Source: Burkholderiales bacterium
Lineage (GTDB): Bacteria; Pseudomonadota; Gammaproteobacteria; Burkholderiales; Burkholderiaceae_C
DNA length: 64,000 nucleotides
Direction: 5' to 3'
Assembly (NCBI GenBank): GCA_016000265.1
Contig: JAECRL010000005.1
Location: 1-64,000, forward strand
Part shown: positions 56,126-64,000 of the stretch, one piece after another
How the letters are laid out: the number at the start of each line of letters is the position of its first letter
How positions within the stretch are numbered: the stretch's first letter is position 1
Notes under the pieces: generated by a model
The model's input: the letters and a program-made list of their open reading frames with translations, nothing else
The model's database searches: none
Told to the model about the DNA's origin: nothing
Program-made: the position numbers and the translations under genes

Positions 56126-56916
56126 TCGGGCTCATCATCATCGGCGACGAAATCCTCAGCGGACGTCGCCAAGACAAGCACCTCGCCAAAGCCATCGAAT
56201 TGCTCGGCGATCGCGGCATGGCCGTTTCCTGGGTGCGCTACGTGGGCGACGAGCCCGATCGCATCACGGCCGACCTGCGCCACGCCCTGGACAGCGGCGA
56301 CGTCGTTTTCTCCTTCGGCGGCATCGGCGCCACCCCGGATGACCACACCCGCGCCTGCGCCGCGCAGGCCTGGGGGCAGGGTCTGGTGCTGCACCCTGAA
56401 GCCAAGGAGCTGATCCTCAAACGCTGCCGGGAGATGGCCGAACAGGAAGGCGCCCCCTTCGAGCCCGACTCCGCCGACACGCTGCGGCGCCTGCAGATGG
56501 GTTTTTTCCCGGTGGGCTCCACCATCATCCCCAACCCCTACAACGGCATCCCTGGCTTCTCGCTGGAGGGGCGTGTGCATTTCGTGCCTGGCTTCCCGGT
56601 CATGGCCTGGCCGATGGTGGCCTGGGCGCTGGACACCCTGCACCGCGATCTTCATGGGCAGGGGCGCCAGAGCGAGCGTGCGGTGGTGGTTCACGGCGCC
56701 ATCGAATCGCGCCTCACGCCCTTGATGCTGGAGATCGAGTCGCACTTTGCCCCCATCAAGGTGTTCAGCCTGCCCAGCGTCGACCACCCGGTGCACGGGC
56801 GCCACATCGAACTCGGGGTCAAGGGCCAGGGCGGCCAGGTGGACGCGGCGTTCGATGCCTTGGTGGCCGGTTTGACCCAATTAGGTGCATCCATGGGCCC
56901 CGTGTCGGTGCGGTGA
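56122..56916 (+). CDS. Molybdopterin-binding (MoCF/CinA-like) domain protein
   Basis: A 264-residue protein. The N-terminal MoCF domain starts IGLIIIGDEILSGRRQDKH (about 2-20), with VFSFGGIGATPDDHT (about 62-76) as the molybdopterin-binding signature shared with MoaB, MogA and CinA. MGFFPVGSTIIPNPYNGIPGF (shown here in part) and VPGFPVMAWPM follow. The C-terminal CinA nicotinamide-deamidase domain is absent. Function in this stand-alone group is unclear. It overlaps the EI24 gene by 4 nt. The 200 nt downstream hold the nitrogen-regulated glnA promoter. Confidence 0.87.
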   Translation: MIGLIIIGDEILSGRRQDKHLAKAIELLGDRGMAVSWVRYVGDEPDRITADLRHALDSGDVVFSFGGIGATPDDHTRACAAQAWGQGLVLHPEAKELILKRCREMAEQEGAPFEPDSADTLRRLQMGFFPVGSTIIPNPYNGIPGFSLEGRVHFVPGFPVMAWPMVAWALDTLHRDLHGQGRQSERAVVVHGAIESRLTPLMLEIESHFAPIKVFSLPSVDHPVHGRHIELGVKGQGGQVDAAFDALVAGLTQLGASMGPVSVR

Positions 56917-56934
56917 TTCCGCCTGATGAATTGA

Positions 56935-56951
56935 CGCACCAATGTCGTGCA
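56935..56951 (+). promoter_or_regulatory. NtrC-like enhancer site upstream of glnA
   Basis: CGCACCAATGTCGTGCA matches 12 of 14 defined positions of TGCACCA-N3-TGGTGCA. It is centred about 103 nt upstream of the expected sigma-54 start site. Confidence 0.65.
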
Positions 56952-57019
56952 CTGAAGGGGCGCCTCGCCGGGCCCCTGCCTCCTTCTCGTGCCTCGCTGT
57001 TGCGGGGCGTGAGGTCCAA

Positions 57020-57035
57020 GGCACGCTTTCTGCTA
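57020..57035 (+). promoter_or_regulatory. Sigma-54 (-24/-12) promoter of glnA
   Basis: AGGCACGCTTTCTGCT keeps the -24 GG and -12 GC at exactly 10 nt spacing and differs from TGGCAC-N5-TTGCW at two outer bases. It is 82 nt upstream of the glnA start, with an NtrC-like site further up. No convincing sigma-70 promoter is visible. Confidence 0.7.
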
Positions 57036-57116
57036 TTACACTGCGCGCTGTTTCCGAGATTGAGACAGTCTCCCTTTTCTTCTTGCTTTCACAAAGCCTG
57101 TTGCTAGGAGCACCTG

Positions 57117-58535
57117 ATGGCCAACAAGACCGTCGCCGACGTGATGAAACTGGTGAAGGACAACGACGTCAAGTTCGTTGATTTCCGCTTCACCGATACC
57201 CGTGGCAAAGAGCACCACACCACGGTGCCCGTGTCCCACTTCGACGAAGACAAATTCACTTCGGGCCACGCCTTCGACGGTTCGTCCATCGCCGGTTGGA
57301 AGGGCATCGAAGCCTCCGACATGCTGCTGATGCCGGACCCGAACACCGCCAACGTCGACCCGTTCTTCGAAGAGCCGACCCTGCTGCTGACCTGCGACGT
57401 CATCGACCCGCACGACGGCAAGCCCTATGAGCGCGACCCCCGTTCGCTGGCCAAGCGCGCCGAAGCCTACCTGAAGGCCTCGGGCCTGGGCGACACCGCC
57501 TACTTCGGTCCGGAACCCGAATTCTTCGTGTTCGACGGCATCCGCTGGGGCAACGAAATGTCCGGCAGCTTCTTCGAAATCCAAGCCGAAGAAGGCGCCT
57601 GGAACACCGGCACCAAGTACGACCACGGCAACACCGGCTACCGTCCCACCGTCAAGGGTGGCTACTTCCCCGTGCCGCCCGTGGACTCTGGCCACGACAT
57701 GCGCTCGGAGATGTGCCTGATCCTCGAATCGATGGGCATCCCCGTTGAAGTGCACCACCACGAAGTGGCCAACGCCGGCCAGATGGAAATCGGCACGCGC
57801 TTCAGCACGCTGACCCAGCGCGCCGACTGGCTGCAGCTGCAGAAGTACATCATCGTGAACGTGGCCCATGCCTATGGCAAGACCGCCACCTTCATGCCCA
57901 AGCCCATCGTGGGTGACAACGGCTCCGGCATGCACGTCCACCAGTCCATCTGGAAGGACGGCAAGAACCTGTTCGCTGGCGACGGCTACGCCGGCCTGAG
58001 CGAGTTCGCCCTGTACTACATCGGCGGCATCATCAAGCACGCCCGTGCCCTGAACGCCATCACCAACCCCGGCACGAACTCGTACAAGCGCCTGGTGCCT
58101 GGCTTCGAAGCCCCGGTGAAGCTGGCCTACTCGGCCAAGAACCGCTCGGCCTCGATCCGCATCCCGTACGTGTCGAACCCGAAGGGTCGCCGCATCGAAG
58201 CTCGCTTCCCGGACCCCTCTGCCAACCCGTACCTGTCCTTCGCTGCCCTGATGATGGCCGGCCTGGACGGCGTGGAAAACAAGATCCACCCGGGCGAAGC
58301 CGCCACGAAGGACCTGTACCACCTGCCGCCGGAAGAAGACAAGCTGATCCCGACCGTCTGCCACAGCCTGGATCAGGCCCTGGACTCCCTGGACGCCGAT
58401 CGCGGCTTCCTGACCAAGGGCGGCGTCTTCACCAACGAGTACATCGACGCGTACATCGACCTGAAGATGCAGGAAGTCACCCGCTTCCGCCAGGCCGTGC
58501 ACCCCGTCGAATTCGACATGTACTACTCCCTGTGA
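57117..58535 (+). CDS. glnA: Glutamine synthetase type I
   Basis: A 472-residue GSI-beta. It makes glutamine from glutamate, ammonia and ATP. Landmarks are [17 protein letters not shown] (about 54-70), the metal-binding [11 protein letters not shown] (about 128), [16 protein letters not shown] (about 248), [10 protein letters not shown] and [16 protein letters not shown]. Tyr401 in the last is the adenylylation site, so GlnE control is expected. AGGAG is 7 nt before ATG 57117. The promoter region carries sigma-54 and NtrC-like elements, and a strong terminator follows. ntrB and ntrC lie downstream after one intervening gene. Confidence 0.98.
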   Translation: MANKTVADVMKLVKDNDVKFVDFRFTDTRGKEHHTTVPVSHFDEDKFTSGHAFDGSSIAGWKGIEASDMLLMPDPNTANVDPFFEEPTLLLTCDVIDPHDGKPYERDPRSLAKRAEAYLKASGLGDTAYFGPEPEFFVFDGIRWGNEMSGSFFEIQAEEGAWNTGTKYDHGNTGYRPTVKGGYFPVPPVDSGHDMRSEMCLILESMGIPVEVHHHEVANAGQMEIGTRFSTLTQRADWLQLQKYIIVNVAHAYGKTATFMPKPIVGDNGSGMHVHQSIWKDGKNLFAGDGYAGLSEFALYYIGGIIKHARALNAITNPGTNSYKRLVPGFEAPVKLAYSAKNRSASIRIPYVSNPKGRRIEARFPDPSANPYLSFAALMMAGLDGVENKIHPGEAATKDLYHLPPEEDKLIPTVCHSLDQALDSLDADRGFLTKGGVFTNEYIDAYIDLKMQEVTRFRQAVHPVEFDMYYSL

Positions 58536-58559
58536 TCCGCACCCCGCGGTGAGCTGAAG

Positions 58560-58585
58560 AAGGGCGACGCAAGTCGCCCTTTTTT
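58560..58585 (+). terminator. Rho-independent terminator of glnA
   Basis: AAGGGCGAC (58560-58568), loop GCAA, GTCGCCCTT (58573-58581), six T to 58585. A second short hairpin GCCCGC-TT-GCGGGC follows directly. Confidence 0.92.
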
Positions 58586-58667
58586 GTTGCCCGCTTGCGG
58601 GCATACTGCAAGGCATCCGGCTCACGAGCCGCCCCGTCGGTCCTTGTTTCTCTGACCGCCTCACCGC

Positions 58668-59189
58668 ATGAAGATGATCACCCAGACGATCTTGTTCCCC
58701 CGGTTGCCGGCCCTCATGGGGCTGCTGCTGGCGTGCCAGCTGGGCTTTGCCCAGGAAAAGCCCGTCTATCGCTGCCCAGGCAACCTCTACACGGATGCCC
58801 TCAGCGCCCGCGAGGCGCGTGACAAGGGTTGCAAGACCCTCGAAGGCGCCCCGATCACCGTGATCCAGTCGAGTGTCCCCCGCGGTGGCTCGACCGCGCG
58901 CCCTGCGGCATCGGGTGCGGCCAACCCGGGTGACCGGGTTGGAGCCGACGACCAGAAAGCCCGCGACAGCGATGCCAAGCGCATCCTGGAGGCGGAGCTC
59001 AAGAAGGAAGAAGACGCCCTGGCTGCGCTGCGCAAGGACTTCAACGACGGCCAGCCCGAGCGGCGTGGCGACGAGCGCAATTACCAGAAGTACCAGGATC
59101 GGGTCGAAGAGATGAAGGCCGCGCTCACCCGCAAGGAGGCCGACGTGGCCGCCCTCAAGCGCGAGCTGGGCAAGTTTGGTCAGCGTTGA
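58668..59189 (+). CDS. Exported DUF4124-like protein with C-terminal coiled coil
   Basis: A 173-residue protein between glnA and ntrB. The signal peptide covers about 1-28 (cut near GFAQ). Then PVYRCPGNLYTDALSAREA has the Cys-Pro-Gly of DUF4124-type beta-rich domains, with a second Cys in KGCKTLEGAP. From about residue 100 it is charged and helical (AKRILEAELKKEEDALAAL, YQDRVEEMKAALTRKEADV), probably a coiled coil. Function is unknown; its place between glnA and ntrB is common in Burkholderiales and may be only positional. No Shine-Dalgarno is obvious; ATG 58674 is an alternative. Confidence 0.75.
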   Translation: MKMITQTILFPRLPALMGLLLACQLGFAQEKPVYRCPGNLYTDALSAREARDKGCKTLEGAPITVIQSSVPRGGSTARPAASGAANPGDRVGADDQKARDSDAKRILEAELKKEEDALAALRKDFNDGQPERRGDERNYQKYQDRVEEMKAALTRKEADVAALKRELGKFGQR

Positions 59190-59216
59190 TGCCGTGTCCT
59201 GTTTGCGGGGGTCCCG

Positions 59217-60311
59217 ATGAGTCAGTCTGAGGTGAGGGCCGACCCGATCGTTCCTCAGGGCCTGGAGGCCTTCGATCACCTTGCCACGCTGGTGTGCGTG
59301 GTGGTGCCCGACGGGCGTTGCCTGTTTGCCAATTCCGCTTTCGAAGAAACGCTGGGCCTGTCGCGCCGCGCCATGCTGCGTGAGTCCATCTTCGACTGGG
59401 TCGTGTCCCCGGGCCTGCTCAAGGAGGTGGTGTCTGCCGTGGCGCGCAACGAATACGCCACCAGCCGCCTCGAAGCGGAGCTGCGCCGCCACCTGCAAGG
59501 CCATGGCGAGCCCCTGCCGGTGCAGGTCATCGTGACCCGCCTGGAGCAGGGCAACCTCGTGCTCATCGAGCTGGTCGAGGTCGAGCAGCAGACGCGGTTG
59601 GACCGCGATGAGCGCGCACTCGACCAGGCTCAGGCCAACAAGGAGCTCATTCGCAACCTGGCGCATGAGATCAAGAACCCGCTGGGTGGCATCCGTGGCT
59701 CGGCTCAGCTTCTGGAGATGGAGCTGGAGAGCAAGTCGCTCACCGAGTACACCCAGGTCATCATCCACGAGGCCGATCGCCTGCAGTCGCTGGTGGACCG
59801 CTTGCTGGCGCCCCACCGCCGCCCGCACGTGGTGGGGGACGTCAACATCCACGAGGTGTGCGAGCGCGTGCGCTCCCTGATCCTGGCGGAGTTCCCCAAG
59901 GGGCTGCGCGTTCAGCGCGACTACGACATCTCCCTGCCTGACTTCCGTGGTGACCGCGAGCAGCTGATCCAGGCGGTGCTCAACATCGCACACAACGCCG
60001 CGCAGGCCCTTTGTGATCGCATCGCCCATGGCGACGCCAGGCTGGTGTTGCGCACGCGGGTGGCTCGTCGCGTCACCATCAACCGTCAGTTACACCGACT
60101 GGCACTGGTCTTGCATATTGAGGACAACGGCCCGGGCATCCCGGAGGCCATCCGCGATCGTGTGTTCTACCCCTTGGTTTCGGGGCGCGAAGGTGGATCT
60201 GGTCTGGGCCTGACCTTGGCACAAACCTTCGTTCAACAGCACCAGGGCACCATCGAATGCGAAAGCGAGCCCGGTCGCACGGTGTTCAGGATCCTGATCC
60301 CCTTGCCCTGA
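59217..60311 (+). CDS. ntrB: Nitrogen regulation sensor kinase NtrB (GlnL)
   Basis: A 364-residue soluble kinase. The N-terminal PAS domain spans about 20-130. The H-box is RNLAHEIKNPLGGIRG (His about 147), the N-box VLNIAHNAAQAL (about 252) and the G-boxes DNGPGIPEAIRD and GREGGSGLGLTLAQTF. No membrane segments are present, as expected for NtrB, which is controlled by the P-II protein. It phosphorylates NtrC under nitrogen limitation. ntrC follows after 57 nt. Its predicted targets amtB and glnA are also in this window. Confidence 0.95.
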   Translation: MSQSEVRADPIVPQGLEAFDHLATLVCVVVPDGRCLFANSAFEETLGLSRRAMLRESIFDWVVSPGLLKEVVSAVARNEYATSRLEAELRRHLQGHGEPLPVQVIVTRLEQGNLVLIELVEVEQQTRLDRDERALDQAQANKELIRNLAHEIKNPLGGIRGSAQLLEMELESKSLTEYTQVIIHEADRLQSLVDRLLAPHRRPHVVGDVNIHEVCERVRSLILAEFPKGLRVQRDYDISLPDFRGDREQLIQAVLNIAHNAAQALCDRIAHGDARLVLRTRVARRVTINRQLHRLALVLHIEDNGPGIPEAIRDRVFYPLVSGREGGSGLGLTLAQTFVQQHQGTIECESEPGRTVFRILIPLP

Positions 60312-60368
60312 CCGGTGATCGCCTGGCGTTCGGATGACGCTTGTGGATGCAGACAACCTTAGGCCAGC

Positions 60369-61922
60369 ATGAAACCCATCTGGATCGTTGACGACGACCA
60401 ATCCATCCGCTTCGTGCTCGAGAAGGCACTGGCCCGCGAGGAGCTGCCGGTTCGCAGCTTCACCAACCCGCGAGACGTGCTGGCTGCCCTGGAGGTCGAC
60501 GAGCCCCAGGTGCTGGTCTCCGACATCCGCATGCCCGGCGGCTCGGGCATCGACTTGCTCACCAAGGTCAAGGCCCTGCACCCGGGCCTGCCCGTCATCA
60601 TCATGACGGCCTATTCCGACCTGGACAGCGCCGTCTCGGCCTTCCAGGGCGGTGCCTTCGAATACCTGCCCAAGCCTTTCGATCTGCCCAAGGCGGTGGA
60701 GCTGATTCGCCGGGCGGTCGAGGAAAGCGTGCGCGAGGAGGTGCTGGATGATCGCGTGGCGCAGATGCCCGAGATGCTCGGGCAGGCCCCTGCGATGCAG
60801 GACGTCTTTCGCGCCATCGGCCGACTCAGTCAGAGCAACGTCACGGTGCTCATCACCGGCGAGTCGGGGGCGGGCAAGGAGTTGGTGGCTCGGGCCCTGC
60901 ACAAGCACAGCCCCCGAGCCAACGGCCCTTTCGTGGCCATCAACACGGCGGCCATCCCCAAGGACCTGCTGGAGTCCGAGCTTTTCGGGCACGAGCGCGG
61001 GGCCTTCACGGGCGCGCAGACCATGCGCCGGGGGCGCTTCGAGCAGGCCGATGGTGGCACCTTGTTCCTCGATGAAATCGGCGACATGCCCTTCGACTTG
61101 CAGACCCGCTTGCTGCGGGTGCTCAGCGACGGGCAGTTCTACCGCGTGGGTGGCCACCACCCGCTCAAGAGCAACGTGCGCGTGATCGCCGCGACCCACC
61201 AGAACCTGGAAGACCGGGTTCGACTGGGGGCCTTCCGTGAGGACTTGTTTCACCGCCTCAACGTGATCCGGCTGCGCCTGCCTGCCTTGCGCGAGCGGCG
61301 CGAGGACATCCCGACGCTGGCGCGCTTCTTCTTGCAGAAAAGCGCCAAGGACCTGGGTGTCGAGGCCAAGCGCATCTCGGAGCCCGCGCTGGCCCGCCTG
61401 TCGGGGTTCGACTTCCCCGGCAACGTCCGTCAGCTGGAGAACATCTGCCACTGGCTGACCGTGATGGCGCCGGCCCAGGTGATCGAGACCAAGGACCTGC
61501 CGCCCGAGCTGTTGGGCGCGGTGTCGGTGGCGCCGGAGCCGCCCGCTCGGGATTGGTCGCCCGAGCCCCCGGCTGTGAGCACCGTGGAGCTGGCCCGATC
61601 GACGTCCGATGTGCTGGGTGCGCTGCCGTCTTCGTCTGTGCCGTCGCTGCCGTCGTCCGCACAGCCTCCCGCGGCCAGCGCCCCCTTGGTGGCCGCTGCC
61701 TTGCCATCGACGTGGTTGTCGGGCCTGGAGCGCGAAGCGCGCGAGCGGCTGGAGGCGGGCAACACGGACGTGTGGGATGCCTTGACGCGCCAGTTCGAGG
61801 CACAACTCATCCACACCGCGCTGGAGCTGACTCGCGGGCGCCGCATCGAGGCGGCGCAGAAGCTGGGCATCGGGCGCAACACCATCACGCGCAAGATCCA
61901 GGAGCTGGGCATCGACGACTGA
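60369..61922 (+). CDS. ntrC: Nitrogen regulation response regulator NtrC (GlnG)
   Basis: A 517-residue sigma-54 activator. The receiver has IWIVDDDQSIRFVLEKAL (about 4-21) and Asp about 54 in VLVSDIRMPGGSG. The AAA+ domain has Walker A GESGAGKELVARALH (about 164), the sigma-54 contact loop ERGAFTGAQ (about 211), Walker B GGTLFLDEIGDMP and sensor/arginine regions. A long Ala/Pro/Ser linker (about 385-445), longer than in E. coli NtrC, leads to the Fis-like helix-turn-helix: ELTRGRRIEAAQKLGIGRNT (about 485-504). It should bind the NtrC-like sites upstream of amtB and glnA. Confidence 0.96.
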   Translation: MKPIWIVDDDQSIRFVLEKALAREELPVRSFTNPRDVLAALEVDEPQVLVSDIRMPGGSGIDLLTKVKALHPGLPVIIMTAYSDLDSAVSAFQGGAFEYLPKPFDLPKAVELIRRAVEESVREEVLDDRVAQMPEMLGQAPAMQDVFRAIGRLSQSNVTVLITGESGAGKELVARALHKHSPRANGPFVAINTAAIPKDLLESELFGHERGAFTGAQTMRRGRFEQADGGTLFLDEIGDMPFDLQTRLLRVLSDGQFYRVGGHHPLKSNVRVIAATHQNLEDRVRLGAFREDLFHRLNVIRLRLPALRERREDIPTLARFFLQKSAKDLGVEAKRISEPALARLSGFDFPGNVRQLENICHWLTVMAPAQVIETKDLPPELLGAVSVAPEPPARDWSPEPPAVSTVELARSTSDVLGALPSSSVPSLPSSAQPPAASAPLVAAALPSTWLSGLEREARERLEAGNTDVWDALTRQFEAQLIHTALELTRGRRIEAAQKLGIGRNTITRKIQELGIDD

Positions 61923-62039
61923 GTTGCGTGTGTCTGCCGAAGCGGCCCCTTGTCAACCGAGGGGTGGGGCGCTGCGCTAAAGTAGGGTAGTCGACCGGGT
62001 CTTCCGCCTGGTCGAGCCCCTGCACTCAAGGTGTTTGAC

Positions 62040-62576
62040 ATGCCCACAGCCCCTCGCTTCGTCCCGTCCTTTTCCCGTTTGCCCGTTGCCGCCTGCGTGG
62101 CGGTCATGGTGGCCCTGGGCGGCTGCTCCACCACCAGCCCCGATGTGATCAAGCCGGGTGATGCGCAGCGCCTCTCTCAGGTCGCCGATGCGGTGGTGCT
62201 CAGCGTGCGCCCCGTGGTCGTCGAAGGCTCGCAGAGTGGCCTGGGTGGCGCAACCGGCGCCGTGGTCGGGGGCATCGCGGGCAGCACGGCCAGCAGCCAC
62301 AACAAGACCGCCGTCGTGGCCGCCGTGCTGGGTGCGGTGGTGGGCGGCGTGGTGGGCAACGCCACCGAGCGGTTCGGCACCCGCGAGGACGCCTACGAGA
62401 TCCTCTTGCAGATGCCCAATGGCGAGCGCCGCGCCATCGTTCAGGCCGAAGGCGGTGAGACCTTCAAGCCGGGTGACCCGGTCATCCTCGTGACCACGGC
62501 GGGCAAGACCCGAGTCATGCTGGCGCCTCGCGTGGCGGCGCCCGCTGCGCCCACTGCGCCCGCCCTCTCGCGTTGA
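62040..62576 (+). CDS. Glycine-zipper outer membrane lipoprotein (SlyB/Pcp type)
   Basis: A 178-residue lipoprotein. The signal peptide ends in the lipobox L-G-G-C (Cys about 29). The mature part has a glycine-zipper pair, GLGGATGAVVGGIAGSTA and AAVLGAVVGGVVGNATE (about 67-110), predicted to form a helical hairpin in the membrane, then a small beta domain with YEILLQMPNGERRAIVQ and FKPGDPVILVTTAGKTRVML. SlyB-type proteins stabilise the outer membrane under stress. ATG 62040 has AAGG 9 nt upstream and is preferred over GTG 62031. Confidence 0.87.
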   Translation: MPTAPRFVPSFSRLPVAACVAVMVALGGCSTTSPDVIKPGDAQRLSQVADAVVLSVRPVVVEGSQSGLGGATGAVVGGIAGSTASSHNKTAVVAAVLGAVVGGVVGNATERFGTREDAYEILLQMPNGERRAIVQAEGGETFKPGDPVILVTTAGKTRVMLAPRVAAPAAPTAPALSR

Positions 62577-62594
62577 CTCAACCCTGTGCACCCT

Positions 62595-62625
62595 CGGCCT
62601 CCCATTCGGAGGCCGATGTCTTTTT
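62595..62625 (+). terminator. Terminator after the lipoprotein gene
   Basis: CGGCCTCC (62595-62602), loop CATTC, GGAGGCCG (62608-62615), then ATGTC and five T. The T-run is offset by 5 nt, so efficiency may be moderate. The M16 peptidase gene starts 13 nt after it. Confidence 0.65.
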
Positions 62626-62638
62626 GCGGAGACCGGTC

Positions 62639-64000
62639 TTGAGCTTTCCTTTCCCTGAACTCGTTCGCCCCGTGTGCCAGGCCATCTGCCTGGTTTGCGC
62701 CTTGAGCGCACCCACCGCAGCCAGCCTGGCGGCTCGTTCAGGCGATGTGGTGCGCCTGCAGCCCAGCGGCCCCTTGCGTGCCGTCACGCAGGTCGAGGGC
62801 ATCACCGAGTACCGGCTGGCCAATGGTTTGCAGGTGCTGCTGATCCCGGACCGCGCCAAGCCCACCGTCACCGTCAACATGACCTACCGGGTCGGCTCGC
62901 GCCACGAGGGCCTGGGGGAGACCGGCATGGCGCACCTGCTGGAGCACCTCCTGTTCAAGGGCTCGCCTCGTCACCCCCAGGTCTGGGCCGAGTTCAACAA
63001 GCGAGGCCTGAGTGCCAACGGCAGCACCTGGCTGGATCGCACCAATTACTACGCCAGCTTCGCGGCCAACGACGACAACCTGCGCTGGTACCTCAATTGG
63101 CAGGCCGACGCGATGGTCAACAGCTTCATCGCGCGAAAGGACCTCGACAGCGAGATGACCGTGGTGCGCAACGAGATGGAGATGGGCGAGAACAGCCCCG
63201 GGCGCATCCTGCTGGAAAAGACCCTGGCCACGATGTACCAGTGGCACAACTACGGCAAGTCCACCATCGGCGCGCGCACCGACGTCGAAGGCGTGGACAT
63301 CGCGAACCTCAAGGCTTTCTACCAGCGTCACTACCAGCCGGACAACGCGACCTTGATCGTCTCGGGCAAGTTCGACGCCGCGCGCACGCTGGGCTGGATT
63401 GAGCAGGCCTTTGGCAAGCTGCCTCGGCCTCAGCGCAAGCTCCGAGAGCCTTACACGCTGGATGCCACGCAAGACGGCGAGCGCAGCGTGACCCTGCGCC
63501 GTGTGGGCGGCGTGCCGATGCTGTACGCGGCCTACCACGTGACCCCCGGCGCCCACGCTGATTTCGCCGCGGTGTCTTTGCTGTCGCAGATCCTGGGCGA
63601 CACGCCTTCGGGGCGTTTGCACCATCGGCTCACCGAGCGGCAACTGGCGGCGTCCGTGTTCGGCTTCACGCAGGGCCTGGCCGATCCGGGCTTCATCGTG
63701 CTGGGCGCGCAGCTCTCTGCGCAACAAGACAGCGCCGCAGCCCGCCAGGCTTTGCTGGATGCCATCGAGTCCTTTGCCACCCAACCCGTGACGAAGGAGG
63801 AGCTGGAGCGGGCCCGCACGCGTTGGCTCAAGGATTGGGACGCGTTGTTTGCCGATCCGCAACACGTGGGTGTGGCCCTGTCCGAATCGGTGGCCCAGGG
63901 CGACTGGCGTTTGTTTTTCCTGACCCGCGACCGCATCAAGGCGGTGCAACTGGCCGATGTGCAGCGCGTGGCCGAGCGGTACTTCGTGGGGTCCAACCGC
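62639..64000 (+). CDS. M16-family zinc peptidase (insulinase/pitrilysin), C-terminus outside the window
   Basis: The frame opens at TTG 62639 and is open to the window edge (454 codons seen). GGAG at 62628-62631 is 7 nt before the TTG, and no ATG fits. A signal peptide covers about 1-32. The inverted zinc motif HLLEHLLFKG (H-x-x-E-H, about residues 100-109) and the distal Glu in VVRNEMEMGENSP (about 180) are intact. YYASFAANDDNL and IVSGKFDAARTL match the first M16 domain, and the second, inactive M16 domain begins near 270 (GVPMLYAAYHVTPG). It is a periplasmic protease; a partner M16 gene often follows but lies outside. Confidence 0.9.
   Translation, partial: MSFPFPELVRPVCQAICLVCALSAPTAASLAARSGDVVRLQPSGPLRAVTQVEGITEYRLANGLQVLLIPDRAKPTVTVNMTYRVGSRHEGLGETGMAHLLEHLLFKGSPRHPQVWAEFNKRGLSANGSTWLDRTNYYASFAANDDNLRWYLNWQADAMVNSFIARKDLDSEMTVVRNEMEMGENSPGRILLEKTLATMYQWHNYGKSTIGARTDVEGVDIANLKAFYQRHYQPDNATLIVSGKFDAARTLGWIEQAFGKLPRPQRKLREPYTLDATQDGERSVTLRRVGGVPMLYAAYHVTPGAHADFAAVSLLSQILGDTPSGRLHHRLTERQLAASVFGFTQGLADPGFIVLGAQLSAQQDSAAARQALLDAIESFATQPVTKEELERARTRWLKDWDALFADPQHVGVALSESVAQGDWRLFFLTRDRIKAVQLADVQRVAERYFVGSNR

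Noticed and set aside
57036-60029. 997-codon open frame on the minus strand opposite glnA and ntrB
   Set aside because: Runs through the glnA terminator and three clear genes; composition typical of a shadow frame.

Overview
The window is GC-rich, densely coding bacterial chromosome. Gene content and order point to a betaproteobacterium of the order Burkholderiales, probably a Leptothrix/Aquabacterium/Ideonella-like lineage. The evidence is a PEP-CTERM protein near an exopolysaccharide cluster, a phasin, an mfd-ispD...ispF block, a thrS-infC-rpmI-rplT-pheS-pheT-ihfA block and glnA-ntrB-ntrC. I saw no insertion sequence, prophage or CRISPR array. Two genes run off the window: a lipoprotein at the left edge and an M16 peptidase at the right edge.

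Layout. 1-9 kb: a minus-strand surface-polysaccharide operon (NodB-like protein, GT2, acyltransferase, O-antigen-ligase-type membrane protein, two GT4 enzymes), with another GT2 gene upstream and a Pro-Ala lipoprotein downstream. 9-13 kb: rraA, serB, a PEP-CTERM protein, a 55-residue basic protein and a large flavoprotein. 13-23 kb: mfd, ispD, a Phd-like/zeta-like toxin-antitoxin pair, amtB, ispF and an EnvZ/OmpR pair. 23-34 kb: a SIMPL protein, two N-end-rule aminoacyl transferases (bpt, aat), a phasin, ppa, an omega-aminotransferase, aceA, a carboxylesterase and a STAND ATPase regulator. 34-47 kb: the translation operon, interrupted twice (a hybrid kinase on the opposite strand between thrS and infC; a zinc alcohol dehydrogenase between pheS and pheT), ending in a MerR-like gene and tRNA-Pro(GGG). 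47-57 kb: a second MerR regulator, ubiE, a flavoprotein, a degenerate GGDEF protein, an AIM24-like protein, a Tat-exported propeller, a deacetylase, a fatty acid hydroxylase/desaturase, an EI24 protein and a MoCF protein. 57-64 kb: glnA, a DUF4124-like protein, ntrB, ntrC, a glycine-zipper lipoprotein and an M16 peptidase.

Regulation is unusually legible here. The most interesting element is upstream of thrS. A 15-codon leader ORF with five Thr codons overlaps a leader hairpin. It is followed by a possible antiterminator arm and a strong intrinsic terminator, 67 nt before the thrS start. This has the architecture of ribosome-mediated attenuation by threonyl-tRNA supply, whereas E. coli thrS is controlled by translational repression. 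Other readable signals are sigma-54 promoters with NtrC-like enhancer sites in front of both amtB and glnA (with ntrBC in the window), two tandem palindromes covering the antitoxin promoter, a likely AUC start codon for infC, and structured leaders before rpmI and pheS.
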